From Halomonas binhaiensis (GTDB lineage: Bacteria; Pseudomonadota; Gammaproteobacteria; Pseudomonadales; Halomonadaceae): 64,000 nt of DNA. A model generated the notes under the pieces. It had not been told where the DNA came from. It searched no databases and saw only the letters and a list, made by a program, of their open reading frames with translations. The position numbers and the translations under genes are program-made. Of this stretch, positions 18,553 to 26,860 are shown piece after piece (position 1 is the first letter of the stretch; every line of letters begins with the position of its first letter). The stretch is from positions 4,831,270 to 4,895,269 of the forward strand of contig NZ_CP038437.2 in assembly GCF_008329985.2 (NCBI RefSeq), in the 5' to 3' direction.

Positions 18553-19482
18553 TCAAGGAGTGTTCGTGGAGCGGGAAGGCGGCGTGACCGGGCCGGCAAG
18601 CATGTGGTCCTTGGCCTGGGTCTGCTGTGATGCAGGCAGATCCAGAGTGCCTGGGTGGCGGATCGATTCCGCTACACTCGGGAACAGTACGACCAGCTCG
18701 ATACGTCGATTGATGGGGTTGTCTACTGTGGTGCCCGGCATTGCGACCTGATCGGCCAGTCCTGCCACTCGTAGCAGTTTGTCGGCATCAAGGCCGTTGG
18801 CCACGAGTGCTCGCCGGGATGCATTGGCCCGTGCAGCCGAGAGTTCCCAGTTGCTGTAGCCCATGCGTCCATTCAAATAGGCCAGGCTATCGGTGTGGCC
18901 ACTGATGCTGATGGCATTGGGCTGGTCATTGAGCAGAGGTGCCATGGCCCGCAGTAGCTCACGCAGATAGGGCGCAACATCATCGCTTCCAAGCTCGAAC
19001 ATGGGACGCTTGGCGTTGTCGAGCAATTGAATGCGCAGCCCTTCCTGGGTGATATCGAAGCGCAGCTGCTTGCGTAAATCCTTCAAGTCAGGATTCTTCA
19101 GCAGTGCCTGTTCAATACGCCGCTGCAGTTCACGAAAGGCCCGTCGTTGTTGCTCGCTTGGCCGATGCTGCATACGAGGATTGAGGCGAGCCTTCTCTCC
19201 CTCGATGGAGGTCGGGTCGGGGCCTCCTCCGGGAATGACCTGAGAGCTGATAGCCTGGCTGTCGCCGTTGGAAAGTGCGGTGATCAAGGGTGTGCTGAAG
19301 TAGTCAGCAATGGCCTCGCGGGTCTCGGGGCTGGATGATGAAAGGATCCACATCACCAGAAACAGAGCCATCAGAGCGGTCATGAAATCAGCCAGGGCAA
19401 TCTTCCAGCTACCGCCATGATGCGCGTGCACGATCTTCTTGCGACGGATGATGATGGGGCGAGACTTGCCTGGTGCACTCAT
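18553..19482 (-). CDS. motB: Flagellar motor stator protein MotB
   Basis: MotB anchors the stator to peptidoglycan and carries the proton-binding aspartate. The single membrane helix (about residues 28-50) contains Asp32 in LADFMTALMALFLVMWIL, the same position as in E. coli. The C-terminal OmpA-like domain has ISGHTDSLAY and NRRIELVVL. The lack of residues typical of sodium-type PomB suggests proton drive, which is an inference. The ATG overlaps the motA stop by 4 bp. Confidence 0.96.
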   Translation of the reverse strand: MSAPGKSRPIIIRRKKIVHAHHGGSWKIALADFMTALMALFLVMWILSSSSPETREAIADYFSTPLITALSNGDSQAISSQVIPGGGPDPTSIEGEKARLNPRMQHRPSEQQRRAFRELQRRIEQALLKNPDLKDLRKQLRFDITQEGLRIQLLDNAKRPMFELGSDDVAPYLRELLRAMAPLLNDQPNAISISGHTDSLAYLNGRMGYSNWELSAARANASRRALVANGLDADKLLRVAGLADQVAMPGTTVDNPINRRIELVVLFPSVAESIRHPGTLDLPASQQTQAKDHMLAGPVTPPSRSTNTP

Positions 19483-20375
19483 GAGCCTCCCCCTTGGGAT
19501 TTGGCGTCACGAACATGGCTTTCCAGTTCGCTGAAACTGGGGCGCTCGCTGCTATGCAAGGCCTTGCGGCCAAACTCTACCGCCAACTGCGGAGGGTAGC
19601 CGTGCAGGCTGGCCAACAGGGTGACGCGTAGGCACTGCAGGACCTTCAGGGCCTCATTGGTCTGTCGTTCGATACGTGATGCCAGTGGGCTGATGAAGCC
19701 GTAACCCAGCAAGATGCCGAGAAAAGTACCGACCAGAGCATGGGCAATCATTTCCCCCATTTCGCTTGGATCGGCTGTTGCCGAGCTAAGCGCCTTCACC
19801 ACTCCCATGACGGCAGCCACGATGCCGAAAGCCGGCATGGCATCCGCCACCTTGTTGATGGCATCGGCGGGCATGTGGGCTTCCTGTTCGAACATCTCGA
19901 TTTCGTGCAGCATCAGCTCATCGATCTCCATGGGATCCATGTTTCCCGTCACCATCAGACGCAGATAATCGGTGAGGAAATTCATGATCATGGGATCGGC
20001 AAGCACCTTGGGGTAGTCATTGAACAGAGGGCTGGAGGAAGGGTCGTCAATGTCGCGTTCAATACTGAGCATTCCATCCTTGCGGGCTTTGGAAAGCAGG
20101 CGGTACTGAAGGGCCATCAGTTCCATGTACATGGCCTTGTTGTAGCTATTGGAGCGGCGTAACCGGGAGAAGATGCGGAAGGTGGACTTGAGTGCCTTGC
20201 CATGATTGGAGGCGACGAAAGCACCTGCGCCAGCACCACCGATCATCAGTAGCTCCAGCGGTTGAAAGAGAGGCCCCAGGCTGCCGCCCGAAAGTACATA
20301 ACCGCCGAATACCGACGCTAGAACAATCACAAATCCAATAGGTATCAGCACGTCCGGGATCCTCAGCAGAGCCAT
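19479..20375 (-). CDS. motA: Flagellar motor stator protein MotA
   Basis: MotA forms the ion channel with MotB and drives torque on FliG. The 298-residue length and the N-terminus (VFGGYVLSGGSLGPLFQPLELLMIGGAG) match enteric MotA, with four membrane segments at about 7-27, 34-52, 170-190 and 202-222. It heads the motAB-cheAW group, and a sigma-28 promoter lies just upstream (20394-20420), so it is a class 3 gene. Confidence 0.97.
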   Translation of the reverse strand: MALLRIPDVLIPIGFVIVLASVFGGYVLSGGSLGPLFQPLELLMIGGAGAGAFVASNHGKALKSTFRIFSRLRRSNSYNKAMYMELMALQYRLLSKARKDGMLSIERDIDDPSSSPLFNDYPKVLADPMIMNFLTDYLRLMVTGNMDPMEIDELMLHEIEMFEQEAHMPADAINKVADAMPAFGIVAAVMGVVKALSSATADPSEMGEMIAHALVGTFLGILLGYGFISPLASRIERQTNEALKVLQCLRVTLLASLHGYPPQLAVEFGRKALHSSERPSFSELESHVRDAKSQGGGS

Positions 20376-20393
20376 GGAGAAGGTATGCTGAGG

Positions 20394-20420
20394 TTATCGA
20401 CCGAAAATGCGGGAACTTGA
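20394..20420 (-). promoter_or_regulatory. Sigma-28 promoter of motA operon
   Basis: Read on the minus strand: TCAAGTTC, an 11-nt spacer, then GTCGATAA. The consensus is TAAAGTTT-N11-GCCGATAA, so the -10 differs at one base and the spacing is exact. It ends 19 bp before the motA start codon. Confidence 0.75.
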
Positions 20421-20463
20421 GAAAATGGACATATGAAAAGTGGACAGACAATGAAGCGGGCCG

Positions 20464-21012
20464 TCAGGCCCGCTTGGCTTCAGCTTCTCGGCGTTGCCGA
20501 GTCTTCCCAGCCCGGGATGGTGGCTGACAGATGCCACACACATAACCATGGGCCGGTGTATGTGCATGAGCAACAAAACGGCCTCGGCAGCGGGTACAGC
20601 TGGAGAGTTGCAACAGGTCGTTCTCGAAGAAGCGAATCAGGGTCCATGCTCGTGTAAGTCCCAGTACAGGCTCCGCTTCCTCATCTCCTGCGGCGACTTG
20701 CTCGGCGTATAATCGGTAACCTTTGACAAAGGCTTCCATACGCACGCAACCCTGTATTCTCAGTCGCTGATAGTAGGCATAGAACAGCGATGAATGAATA
20801 TTGGGTAACCAGGTAATGAACCAGTCAGTGGAGAATGGCAGCATGCCCTTGGGGGGGGATTTGCCCCGAACCTCCTTGAACAGGCGGATCAACCGGGCGC
20901 GGCTCAGGTCTGTCTCGGTTTCCAGTACCTGGAGTCGGGCACCCAGCATGATCAGGTCGATGGCCAATTGAACCTGGCGCATCTCATCGACAAGACTCTT
21001 GGTGGATACCAT
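20464..21012 (-). CDS. flhC: Flagellar master regulator FlhC
   Basis: FlhC binds DNA as part of the FlhD4C2 complex and activates class 2 flagellar operons. The 182-residue protein has the zinc-binding cysteines at 139, 142, 159 and 162 (CTRC and CGIC), close to the E. coli positions. A run of eight C (20851-20858 as G on plus) encodes part of KSPPKG near residue 53; slippage there would inactivate the gene. flhD lies 11 bp upstream. Confidence 0.95.
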   Translation of the reverse strand: MVSTKSLVDEMRQVQLAIDLIMLGARLQVLETETDLSRARLIRLFKEVRGKSPPKGMLPFSTDWFITWLPNIHSSLFYAYYQRLRIQGCVRMEAFVKGYRLYAEQVAAGDEEAEPVLGLTRAWTLIRFFENDLLQLSSCTRCRGRFVAHAHTPAHGYVCGICQPPSRAGKTRQRREAEAKRA

Positions 21013-21023
21013 GCTCGGAATTC

Positions 21024-21341
21024 CTAAGACATTGGAGTGGCGCTAGGGGTTGCCATCAATAGCGATGAGTGAATATGACTGAGTCCCTGTTCCCGTGGGT
21101 TGTCGGTGATCTGGCGAAGCTGTTCCGCTGAACCGACTCCCAGGTGGCATAACAGCTGGGTGGTACGGGATAGTCGAGTGAGCTGACGAGCATTCAGGTT
21201 GGCCAACAGGCTGGCTTGCTGTGGATCGATGTTCAAACGGAGCATGGCCGTGTCTCGATCTTCTGCCAATAGCCGCTGAGCGAGAAGAAGGTAGGCGAGA
21301 TTCAGTTCTTGAATCTCGTTGATTAGTGTCGTGGAGCTCAT
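21024..21341 (-). CDS. flhD: Flagellar master regulator FlhD
   Basis: FlhD pairs with FlhC to activate early flagellar operons. The 105-residue protein has the family core ELNLAYLLLAQRL, then the helix-turn-helix-like LLCHLGVGSAEQLRQIT. The ATG at 21341 is chosen because GAGG lies about 9 nt upstream; a TTG at 21356 would put that site inside the gene. A 365-bp AT-rich non-coding region precedes it, as expected for a heavily regulated master operon. Confidence 0.93.
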   Translation of the reverse strand: MSSTTLINEIQELNLAYLLLAQRLLAEDRDTAMLRLNIDPQQASLLANLNARQLTRLSRTTQLLCHLGVGSAEQLRQITDNPREQGLSHIHSSLLMATPSATPMS

Positions 21342-21706
21342 CTTTGCTTGCCTCAATACCTAGATTGATCTGAGTAACAAACGCCGGTCTGAGCTGGCGT
21401 CTGGGACAAGGCAAAGGCAAGGTGTATATTGATGGGGTTTTTAATACATTGCATGCCGCATGCTTGTCGTAAGGCTAGTGTCCCTTAATGAATAATACGC
21501 ACAAGTCGTGATATTAAATCTCATGATGAAAGTCACTTTTTTCTAATCGTCAGGGAAACTGTTCATGACAAAAATCATTAAATGAAAAATATATGAAAAG
21601 AGGTATTTTTCTGAAATTTAATTACTTATTTATTTGTTTATTCCAAATGACGACTGTTTGTGTTTGTTCGTTTTGTTATGTAATTGTATTGTGAGTTTGG
21701 TTTATT
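21342..21706. other. AT-rich regulatory region upstream of flhDC
   Basis: About 365 bp with no plausible gene and markedly lower GC than the flanks, especially 21520-21700. It contains many A/T runs typical of curved, nucleoid-protein-binding promoter DNA. It should contain the flhD promoter and a long leader. I could not assign a specific -35/-10 pair or operator with confidence. Confidence 0.6.
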
Positions 21707-22048
21707 TTATTTATTGTTCTCTTGAGTGCCTGAAGCAGCATTGTCCAGCTCCATAACCCATATCAGTATTTCAGCGATGACATGATAAAGACGAGGAGGG
21801 ATCTGTTCATCCAGGTCCAACTGCATTAACAGTCCCACCAGTTCCGGTTCATCATGAACGTAAATATCATGAAGCCTGGCTTCAGCAATGATGCGATCAG
21901 CCAATTCCCCGTATCCCTTGGCAAGTACTCGCGGAGCATCGTCACTGTCGGGGGCATAGCCCAGTGCCAAGGCTTGGCGAGGCGGTGATGAAAGGTGTTG
22001 CTGGGGTGAAGACCGAAATCCGCTGGAAGGACTGTCAGGGTGTGCCAT
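21707..22048 (-). CDS. FlhB-like C-terminal domain protein (FlhX type)
   Basis: A 113-residue cytoplasmic protein equal to only the FlhB domain that follows the cleavage site. It aligns with FlhB from ALALGYAPDSDDAPRVLAKG through IPPRLYHVIAEILIWVMEL. The NPTH motif and all membrane segments are missing. Such stand-alone FlhB-like proteins sit beside a FliK-like gene in other bacteria, as here. The ATG at 22048 has GGAGG 8 nt upstream and overlaps the preceding gene by 14 bp. A role in export specificity switching is inferred. Confidence 0.75.
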   Translation of the reverse strand: MAHPDSPSSGFRSSPQQHLSSPPRQALALGYAPDSDDAPRVLAKGYGELADRIIAEARLHDIYVHDEPELVGLLMQLDLDEQIPPRLYHVIAEILIWVMELDNAASGTQENNK

Positions 22049-23048
22049 GGTGGGGGCCTCCATCTTCCGCTGGCGATGAAAGTGTTACCTGAACATGTTC
22101 AAGGCCATGTCCACGCAAGCGTGCCTCGAGTGCAGCCTTGTGATGTTCCAGATATGGCCTGCGTGCTTCGTCAAAGTTGGTCAACGCAATATCCAGGTGA
22201 GACTTCGTCATGCACAGATGGGCACTGATGCAACCTAGCGTATTCAGGTCGAGGTGCAATTGGGTGTCCCAGGCGTTCTCCCGCCCGGCGTCGTCTTCCT
22301 TTGTGACAGAAGGGTTGTCATGATCCGGGCACTGCCATGCCGCTGGCTGCATCAACAGGGTCATGAACATCCCAAGCCAGGCCTCCCCTTCCCAGCGCAG
22401 TTGAGGCGTCACCAGCATTTCCAGCTGATGACGCATGAGGGCTTCCAGGACATTTGTGGTGGGAGAGGGAAGGTGGTTGTGCGGTTCCCGGGTGAGTTGC
22501 GTGATATCCATGTCGCCCTTGAACCAGCGCGCCAGGTGCGCTTCATAGAACAGACCGCTGTCACGCACGCTGCCATTCAGTCGTCCAGATAGTTCATGCA
22601 CGATATTGGCATGTTCGTCACTGGGGGGGGCGTTGGTGCCTGGTGTCTGGGACGTGGAAAGGCGCATGGGCATGGTGTCCAGAAGCGGCCGGGATGGCGC
22701 AAGCCGCGAAGGCATGGCAGGAAACCGTTGCAGCAATTCGGCGATGCGCCACGCGGACTTGCTCAGGTGAGGCACCGCCGACGCATTGGCGGGTTCGCCA
22801 GAACGGGCCAATGATGCGGAGGCAGCCGGTCGGGACGGGTTGCCTGTCGTCTGTTTCGTCGCATGTGCTCCAACGCTGGTGCTGGCGGTTTCACCTTGCA
22901 GGCGCGAGTCACTATGTGCCGGACGTGTGAAGCGACTTGGGTCGACAGGCGTCACCGGAGCATGAGGGGCCCGCGTCGCCGGCACATCCACTCGCTTGCC
23001 GAGTACCTGATGCAGCAGAGTATCGATGAGGGGGGTCAGGCCGCTCAC
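22035..23048 (-). CDS. Second FliK-like (hook-length control) protein
   Basis: A 337-residue protein with a low-complexity, proline-, serine- and alanine-rich N-terminal part and a compact C-terminal domain (about 215-330). The pattern LHLDLNTLGCISAHLCMTKS resembles the FliK C-terminal domain that contacts FlhB. The true fliK is at 50884-52278, so this is a second copy paired with an FlhB-like gene. It overlaps the fliT stop by 4 bp. It contains a run of eight C (G at 22623-22630). Function is inferred from domain and context. Confidence 0.6.
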   Translation of the reverse strand: MSGLTPLIDTLLHQVLGKRVDVPATRAPHAPVTPVDPSRFTRPAHSDSRLQGETASTSVGAHATKQTTGNPSRPAASASLARSGEPANASAVPHLSKSAWRIAELLQRFPAMPSRLAPSRPLLDTMPMRLSTSQTPGTNAPPSDEHANIVHELSGRLNGSVRDSGLFYEAHLARWFKGDMDITQLTREPHNHLPSPTTNVLEALMRHQLEMLVTPQLRWEGEAWLGMFMTLLMQPAAWQCPDHDNPSVTKEDDAGRENAWDTQLHLDLNTLGCISAHLCMTKSHLDIALTNFDEARRPYLEHHKAALEARLRGHGLEHVQVTLSSPAEDGGPHHGTP

Positions 23049-23401
23049 GATGTTTTCTGCCGAAACCGGTTGCCCGCATTGATGATTCTGCCGCCAACAT
23101 AAGTGCGATTGAGGTCCTGCTTGCAGCGTGAAACCTGGATCAGGTGTCCCAGTGCATCACGGTGTTCAATGAGCTGTTGGCGCAAGGCCTGGTCATTGGC
23201 AAGAATGGCTTCGATCAACTCGCGCAGACGTTTCTGAGAAGCTTGATCGAGTTGATCCGGGGTCACAGTGGGGAGGCTTGCTGTCTTCTCCATATAATCT
23301 GTTTCCAGGGCAATCAGCTCTTCCCATGAGGCATTGCGGGAAAGCTCCAGCATGCGACAGGTCATTTCCAGCAGCGTTTCGTAGCGATTGACGAGTGGCA
23401 T
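23045..23401 (-). CDS. fliT: Flagellar export chaperone FliT
   Basis: FliT chaperones the filament cap FliD and, in enterics, inhibits FlhDC. The 118-residue protein is all helical, with the family-like N-terminus LVNRYETLLEMTCRMLELSRN and an acidic second helix ELIALETDYMEKTASL. The ATG at 23401 is supported by AGGAA 7 nt upstream; an upstream ATG at 23440 would extend into fliS. It follows fliS in the fliDST order. Confidence 0.8.
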   Translation of the reverse strand: MPLVNRYETLLEMTCRMLELSRNASWEELIALETDYMEKTASLPTVTPDQLDQASQKRLRELIEAILANDQALRQQLIEHRDALGHLIQVSRCKQDLNRTYVGGRIINAGNRFRQKTS

Positions 23402-23429
23402 GAGGTTTCCTGCTTGGCAATGTTTGACT

Positions 23430-23855
23430 TCAGGAGGCATGGGGATCTCTGTCTGGTGAAATCTCACGCCAGGCAGAGGCGATGGTCTCAAGCAAGTGTT
23501 CCGCCTCATCGAGAGCGACAGTATCGTTATTCAGATTGGCCACGATCAGACGACGTGCAATGTATTCGTACAGCGAATCGAGCTGGTGGGCGATATCAGC
23601 TCCGCGTTCATGATCAAGGGCTGCTCGTAATCCGCTGTTGACGATATCCAACGCCTTGGCAATGGCTTCTCCCTTGGCCGTCGTATGGCCTTCCTCGAGG
23701 TGCAGGCGAGCTGTTCGTATCGACATCAGAGCGCCATCGAACAGCATGACGATCAGTTGATGAGGGCTGGCTGACATTGCGCTGGTTTCGATGCCGATAC
23801 GGGCATAGGCATATGCTCCCCGTCCATGCCCGGGGGAGCTGGTCATCATGGCCAT
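23430..23855 (-). CDS. fliS: Flagellin export chaperone FliS
   Basis: FliS binds the C-terminus of flagellin and prevents early polymerisation in the cytoplasm. The 141-residue helical protein begins with the GRGAYAYARIGIETSAMSASPHQLIVMLFDGAL-type stretch that marks the family (residues 10-42). It lies between fliD and fliT in the usual order, and shares the fliD sigma-28 promoter. Confidence 0.95.
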   Translation of the reverse strand: MAMMTSSPGHGRGAYAYARIGIETSAMSASPHQLIVMLFDGALMSIRTARLHLEEGHTTAKGEAIAKALDIVNSGLRAALDHERGADIAHQLDSLYEYIARRLIVANLNNDTVALDEAEHLLETIASAWREISPDRDPHAS

Positions 23856-23900
23856 CTGGAGGTTCCTGTCAGTTGGATCATGGTGGATAGGCGGTTGGGT

Positions 23901-25280
23901 TTATTGGCTTGTCTGAGCATTGAGAGCATCAAATTGCTGCGTCAGATAATTGCTGGTCTGGTTCATGCTGGCGATCATGGTGTCGAGCTGGCTGAACTGC
24001 TTGCGATAGCGTTCTACGGTATCGTTGATGGTCTGCTCAGTGCGCACGTATTGCGCATTGACTGTCTTGAGACGTGTTTCGAGGCCGGTGGTGGCGTTTT
24101 CCAGCAGGCCATCGTCATCCAGGATGTTGTCCAGAGTGGTGGCGAGTTGATCGGCATATCCGGACTTGGCGGTTTCTTCGGTGCTGCCACCGCTGAAAAA
24201 GGTCACCAGGTCTTCGCGCTGGTGAGCGATGACGTCGTCCAGGCGTTTGTCATCGAGTTCGAGAGTGCCATTGAGCTGCAAGGTAATACCGGTATCGCTG
24301 AGAGAACCCAGGCCTTCGGCGTCAGGGGTGAAGGCAAGCGCACTGCGCAGGCGTTCATCGATACTTCGCAGCGTAGCGTCGCCCAGTAGCTCACCGGCTG
24401 CACCGCTATCCGCGTTGAAGCTGGTCAGCTCGCCGATGGTGCCCTGCAGGTCGTTGTAGCTATCAACGAAGGAAGTGATGGTATCGCGCAAGGCAAAGTT
24501 GTCGTTCTCTACGGTGACGATACTGTCGCCTGTGGCACTGAGTGTCAGGGTGACGCCTTCGATAGCACCTTCGACCTTGTTCGAGGCACTGCTGATGGCA
24601 ATGCCATTGACCGTCATTTCAGCGTTCTGGGCGCTGACAGTCTCTTCCATGTTACCGAGATCAAGCGCACCTTCGAGAGTCGTGTCACTGCCCGACGCGG
24701 TATATGACAGATCCGATACAGTGGCTTCAGTGCCTGTTTCCTTGCTTGTCAGCACCAGGCGGTAGGGGGCATCGGGGGCGCCATTATTGACGATGGTGGC
24801 ACGCACACCAGCATCGGAGGCATTGATGGCATCACGAATGCCTTCCAGTGAACTGTCTTCCTGGCTGATGTCGATATCGAGGCTTTTGCCTCCCACCGTC
24901 AACGACAGCGTTCCACCACCCAGTTCAGCATCACGTTTGTCGAAACCTGCCGAGGCAAGGCTTTGGGCTCGAGCCAGTTGGCTCACACTGATGTTATAGC
25001 GTCCAGCTTGAGCACTGGTGCTGTCGCTGGCGGTGATGCCCTCTCCCTCGACATTGCTCGACAGGCTATTGAAAAGATCCGGATCCTTGAGCTTGCTCAC
25101 CGCATCCTGGAAGCTTGTCAGGGCGCTGTCGAGTTTGCCATAGGCAGAAATCTTGGCCTCGTAACTTGCCTGTCGGGCCTTGATGGGGTCCAACTGCTTG
25201 CGCTCGGCCGCTTCCAGCTGATCAAGCAGGCCATTGAGATCCAGGCCAGAGCCGATACCAAGGCTAGAGATAGAGGGCAT
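23901..25280 (-). CDS. fliD: Flagellar filament cap protein FliD
   Basis: FliD forms the cap that assembles flagellin at the filament tip. The 459-residue length is typical. The N-terminus SSLGIGSGLDLNGLLDQLEAAERK and the C-terminal coiled helix ETRLKTVNAQYVRTEQTI are conserved, flanking the variable central domains. The gene is divergent from fliC and starts the fliDST-fliK-like-flhX group under its own sigma-28 promoter. Confidence 0.96.
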   Translation of the reverse strand: MPSISSLGIGSGLDLNGLLDQLEAAERKQLDPIKARQASYEAKISAYGKLDSALTSFQDAVSKLKDPDLFNSLSSNVEGEGITASDSTSAQAGRYNISVSQLARAQSLASAGFDKRDAELGGGTLSLTVGGKSLDIDISQEDSSLEGIRDAINASDAGVRATIVNNGAPDAPYRLVLTSKETGTEATVSDLSYTASGSDTTLEGALDLGNMEETVSAQNAEMTVNGIAISSASNKVEGAIEGVTLTLSATGDSIVTVENDNFALRDTITSFVDSYNDLQGTIGELTSFNADSGAAGELLGDATLRSIDERLRSALAFTPDAEGLGSLSDTGITLQLNGTLELDDKRLDDVIAHQREDLVTFFSGGSTEETAKSGYADQLATTLDNILDDDGLLENATTGLETRLKTVNAQYVRTEQTINDTVERYRKQFSQLDTMIASMNQTSNYLTQQFDALNAQTSQ

Positions 25281-25369
25281 AGCGTCATTCCTTTTCAGTG
25301 GTCATAGTTTGCCCGTGTCATATGCGACCAGTCGCTCGAAAAGCGGCCGTCGACAGGGGCATATCTCTT

Positions 25370-25396
25370 TTATCGGCGTCATCCTTGTTGGCTTGA
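25370..25396 (-). promoter_or_regulatory. Sigma-28 promoter of fliD operon
   Basis: Minus strand reads TCAAGCCA, 11 nt, GCCGATAA. The -10 is a perfect match to the sigma-28 consensus, the -35 is partial, and the spacing is exact. It lies 90 bp from the fliD start. Confidence 0.75.
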
Positions 25397-25515
25397 GGGA
25401 AGAAAGAGGTGGCATGAGGGAGGTGGAAAAAACAATGAGAAAGTAGGCCAGGCAGATAGAGGGAGGCATGACGGAGCTTTCGTTACCGGGAAAGGAAAAA
25501 TTTTTGCATGGAGGC

Positions 25516-25542
25516 TAAAGGTTCTGATTCAGACTCCGATAA
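25516..25542 (+). promoter_or_regulatory. Sigma-28 promoter of fliC
   Basis: TAAAGGTT, 11 nt, TCCGATAA. One base in the -10 and one to two in the -35 differ from consensus. It leaves a leader of about 80 nt before the flagellin ATG at 25629. Confidence 0.85.
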
Positions 25543-25628
25543 CAGGGGTAACGGCCAATGGCGCCGTTGCGGTGGGCCAGAAGCTCGCCAATGGAGCCTT
25601 AACTCTTATCCTTGGAAAGGAAGACATC

Positions 25629-26729
25629 ATGTCCGTCATCAACACCAACATCACTTCCATGATTGGTCAGCAGAACCTGAACCGTTCACAAAACTCTCTG
25701 ACCACTGCCATGGAGCGCCTTTCCTCCGGTCTGCGTATCAACAGCGCCAAGGATGACGCTGCCGGTCAGGCCATCGCCAACCGCATGACCTCTCAGGTCA
25801 CGGGTCTGAACCAGGCGCAGCGTAACGCCAACGATGGTATCTCTGTTGCCCAGACTGCTGAAGGCGCCCTCAACCAGGTCAACGACAACCTGCAGCGTGT
25901 TCGTGAGCTGACTGTTCAGGCCCAGAATGGCACCAACTCTGCCAAGGACTTGAACTCCATCCAGAAGGAAATCGGTCAGCGCCTTGACGAGATCGATCGC
26001 ATCTCCGAAGAAACCAGCTTCAACGGCGTCAAGGTGCTGGCCAAGGACCAGGACCTGTCTATCCAGGTCGGTGCCAATGATGGCGAGCAGATCACTCTCA
26101 ACCTGAAGGAAATCAATGCCGAGACACTGGGTCTGGATACCTTCAATGTCAACTCTTATCAGGGGACTCTGGCCGCCGCTGCCGATGGAGACCTGAAGGA
26201 TTCCACTGGTGTTGATGTCAAGGCTGCTGACATTACGGTCACGGATAGTGAAGGCGCTATCAGCGATGCCACTCTGCAGAAGGATGAAGCAGGCAACTAC
26301 TTCGTCCAGGGTACCAATGCCAAAGGCGATACGGTGTCCTTCGCCGTTGACGAGAACGACTTCGCTATCACTGATAGCCCGGATGGTGGTACTACTGCCC
26401 CGACAGCAGCCGTCACTTTCAGCTCCAAGGATACTGAGCTGACAGAAGCCAAGACCGCTGATCCGCTGGCGACTCTGGATACTGCGCTGAACTCTGTCGA
26501 TACCCTGCGTTCCGACCTCGGTGCGATCCAGAACCGTTTCGAATCTGCCATCACCAACCTGAGTACCACTGAAACTAACCTGTCTGCGGCTCGTTCACGC
26601 ATCGAAGACGCCGACTACGCGGTGGAAGTGGCCAACATGACTCGCGCTCAGATCCTGCAGCAGGCCGGTACTTCTGTGCTAGCCCAGGCCAACCAAGTGC
26701 CACAGGGCGTTCTCTCCTTGCTGCGCTGA
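25629..26729 (+). CDS. fliC: Flagellin
   Basis: The filament subunit, 366 residues. The conserved N-terminal D0/D1 region (SVINTNITSMIGQQNLN through LQRVRELTVQAQNGTN) and C-terminal region (ESAITNLSTTETNLSAARSRIEDADYAVE to QGVLSLLR) flank a central variable part (about 165-275). The LQRVRELTVQA stretch is the segment bound by TLR5 in other gammaproteobacterial flagellins. AAGGAA precedes the ATG at 25629; an upstream in-frame ATG is rejected because it would add a non-flagellin leader. It is a single-gene class 3 transcript with its own promoter and terminator. Confidence 0.97.
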   Translation: MSVINTNITSMIGQQNLNRSQNSLTTAMERLSSGLRINSAKDDAAGQAIANRMTSQVTGLNQAQRNANDGISVAQTAEGALNQVNDNLQRVRELTVQAQNGTNSAKDLNSIQKEIGQRLDEIDRISEETSFNGVKVLAKDQDLSIQVGANDGEQITLNLKEINAETLGLDTFNVNSYQGTLAAAADGDLKDSTGVDVKAADITVTDSEGAISDATLQKDEAGNYFVQGTNAKGDTVSFAVDENDFAITDSPDGGTTAPTAAVTFSSKDTELTEAKTADPLATLDTALNSVDTLRSDLGAIQNRFESAITNLSTTETNLSAARSRIEDADYAVEVANMTRAQILQQAGTSVLAQANQVPQGVLSLLR

Positions 26730-26741
26730 TGCTTCCTTGAT

Positions 26742-26811
26742 CCTTGGTACTACCCCTTTTAGTACTGCTTCCTTGGTACTACCCCTTTAGTACCGCTTCC
26801 TTGGTACTACC
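26742..26811. repeat. 28-29-bp tandem repeat downstream of fliC
   Basis: Two near-identical units (26742-26770, 26771-26798) and a partial third (26799-26811) share the core CCTTGGTACTACCCCTTT. The array starts 12 bp after the flagellin stop and ends just before the terminator stem. Confidence 0.9.
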
Positions 26812-26812
26812 T

Positions 26813-26843
26813 ATCGGGCTGGCATATGCCAGCCCGATTTTTT
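26813..26843 (+). terminator. Rho-independent terminator of fliC
   Basis: A perfect 11-bp stem, ATCGGGCTGGC / GCCAGCCCGAT, with a four-base loop and a six-T tract. It lies about 85 bp after the fliC stop and ends before the convergent adhesin gene. Confidence 0.95.
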
Positions 26844-26860
26844 ATCTGATACGTCCCGCA

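Larger units (their letters stand above)
25281..25628. other. fliD-fliC divergent promoter region
   Basis: About 350 bp between the divergent cap and flagellin genes. It contains one sigma-28 promoter for each side (25370-25396 minus; 25516-25542 plus) and no plausible gene. The rest is likely leader sequence for the two transcripts. Confidence 0.8.

Noticed and set aside
21342..21706. Sigma-54 or specific regulator sites before flhDC
   Set aside because: I searched by eye for TGGC-N8-TGC elements and clear operators and found none convincing; AT-richness makes chance matches common.
26742..26811. Possible CRISPR-like or mobile-element repeats after fliC
   Set aside because: Units are directly adjacent without spacers, and there are no cas genes, transposase or target-site duplications.
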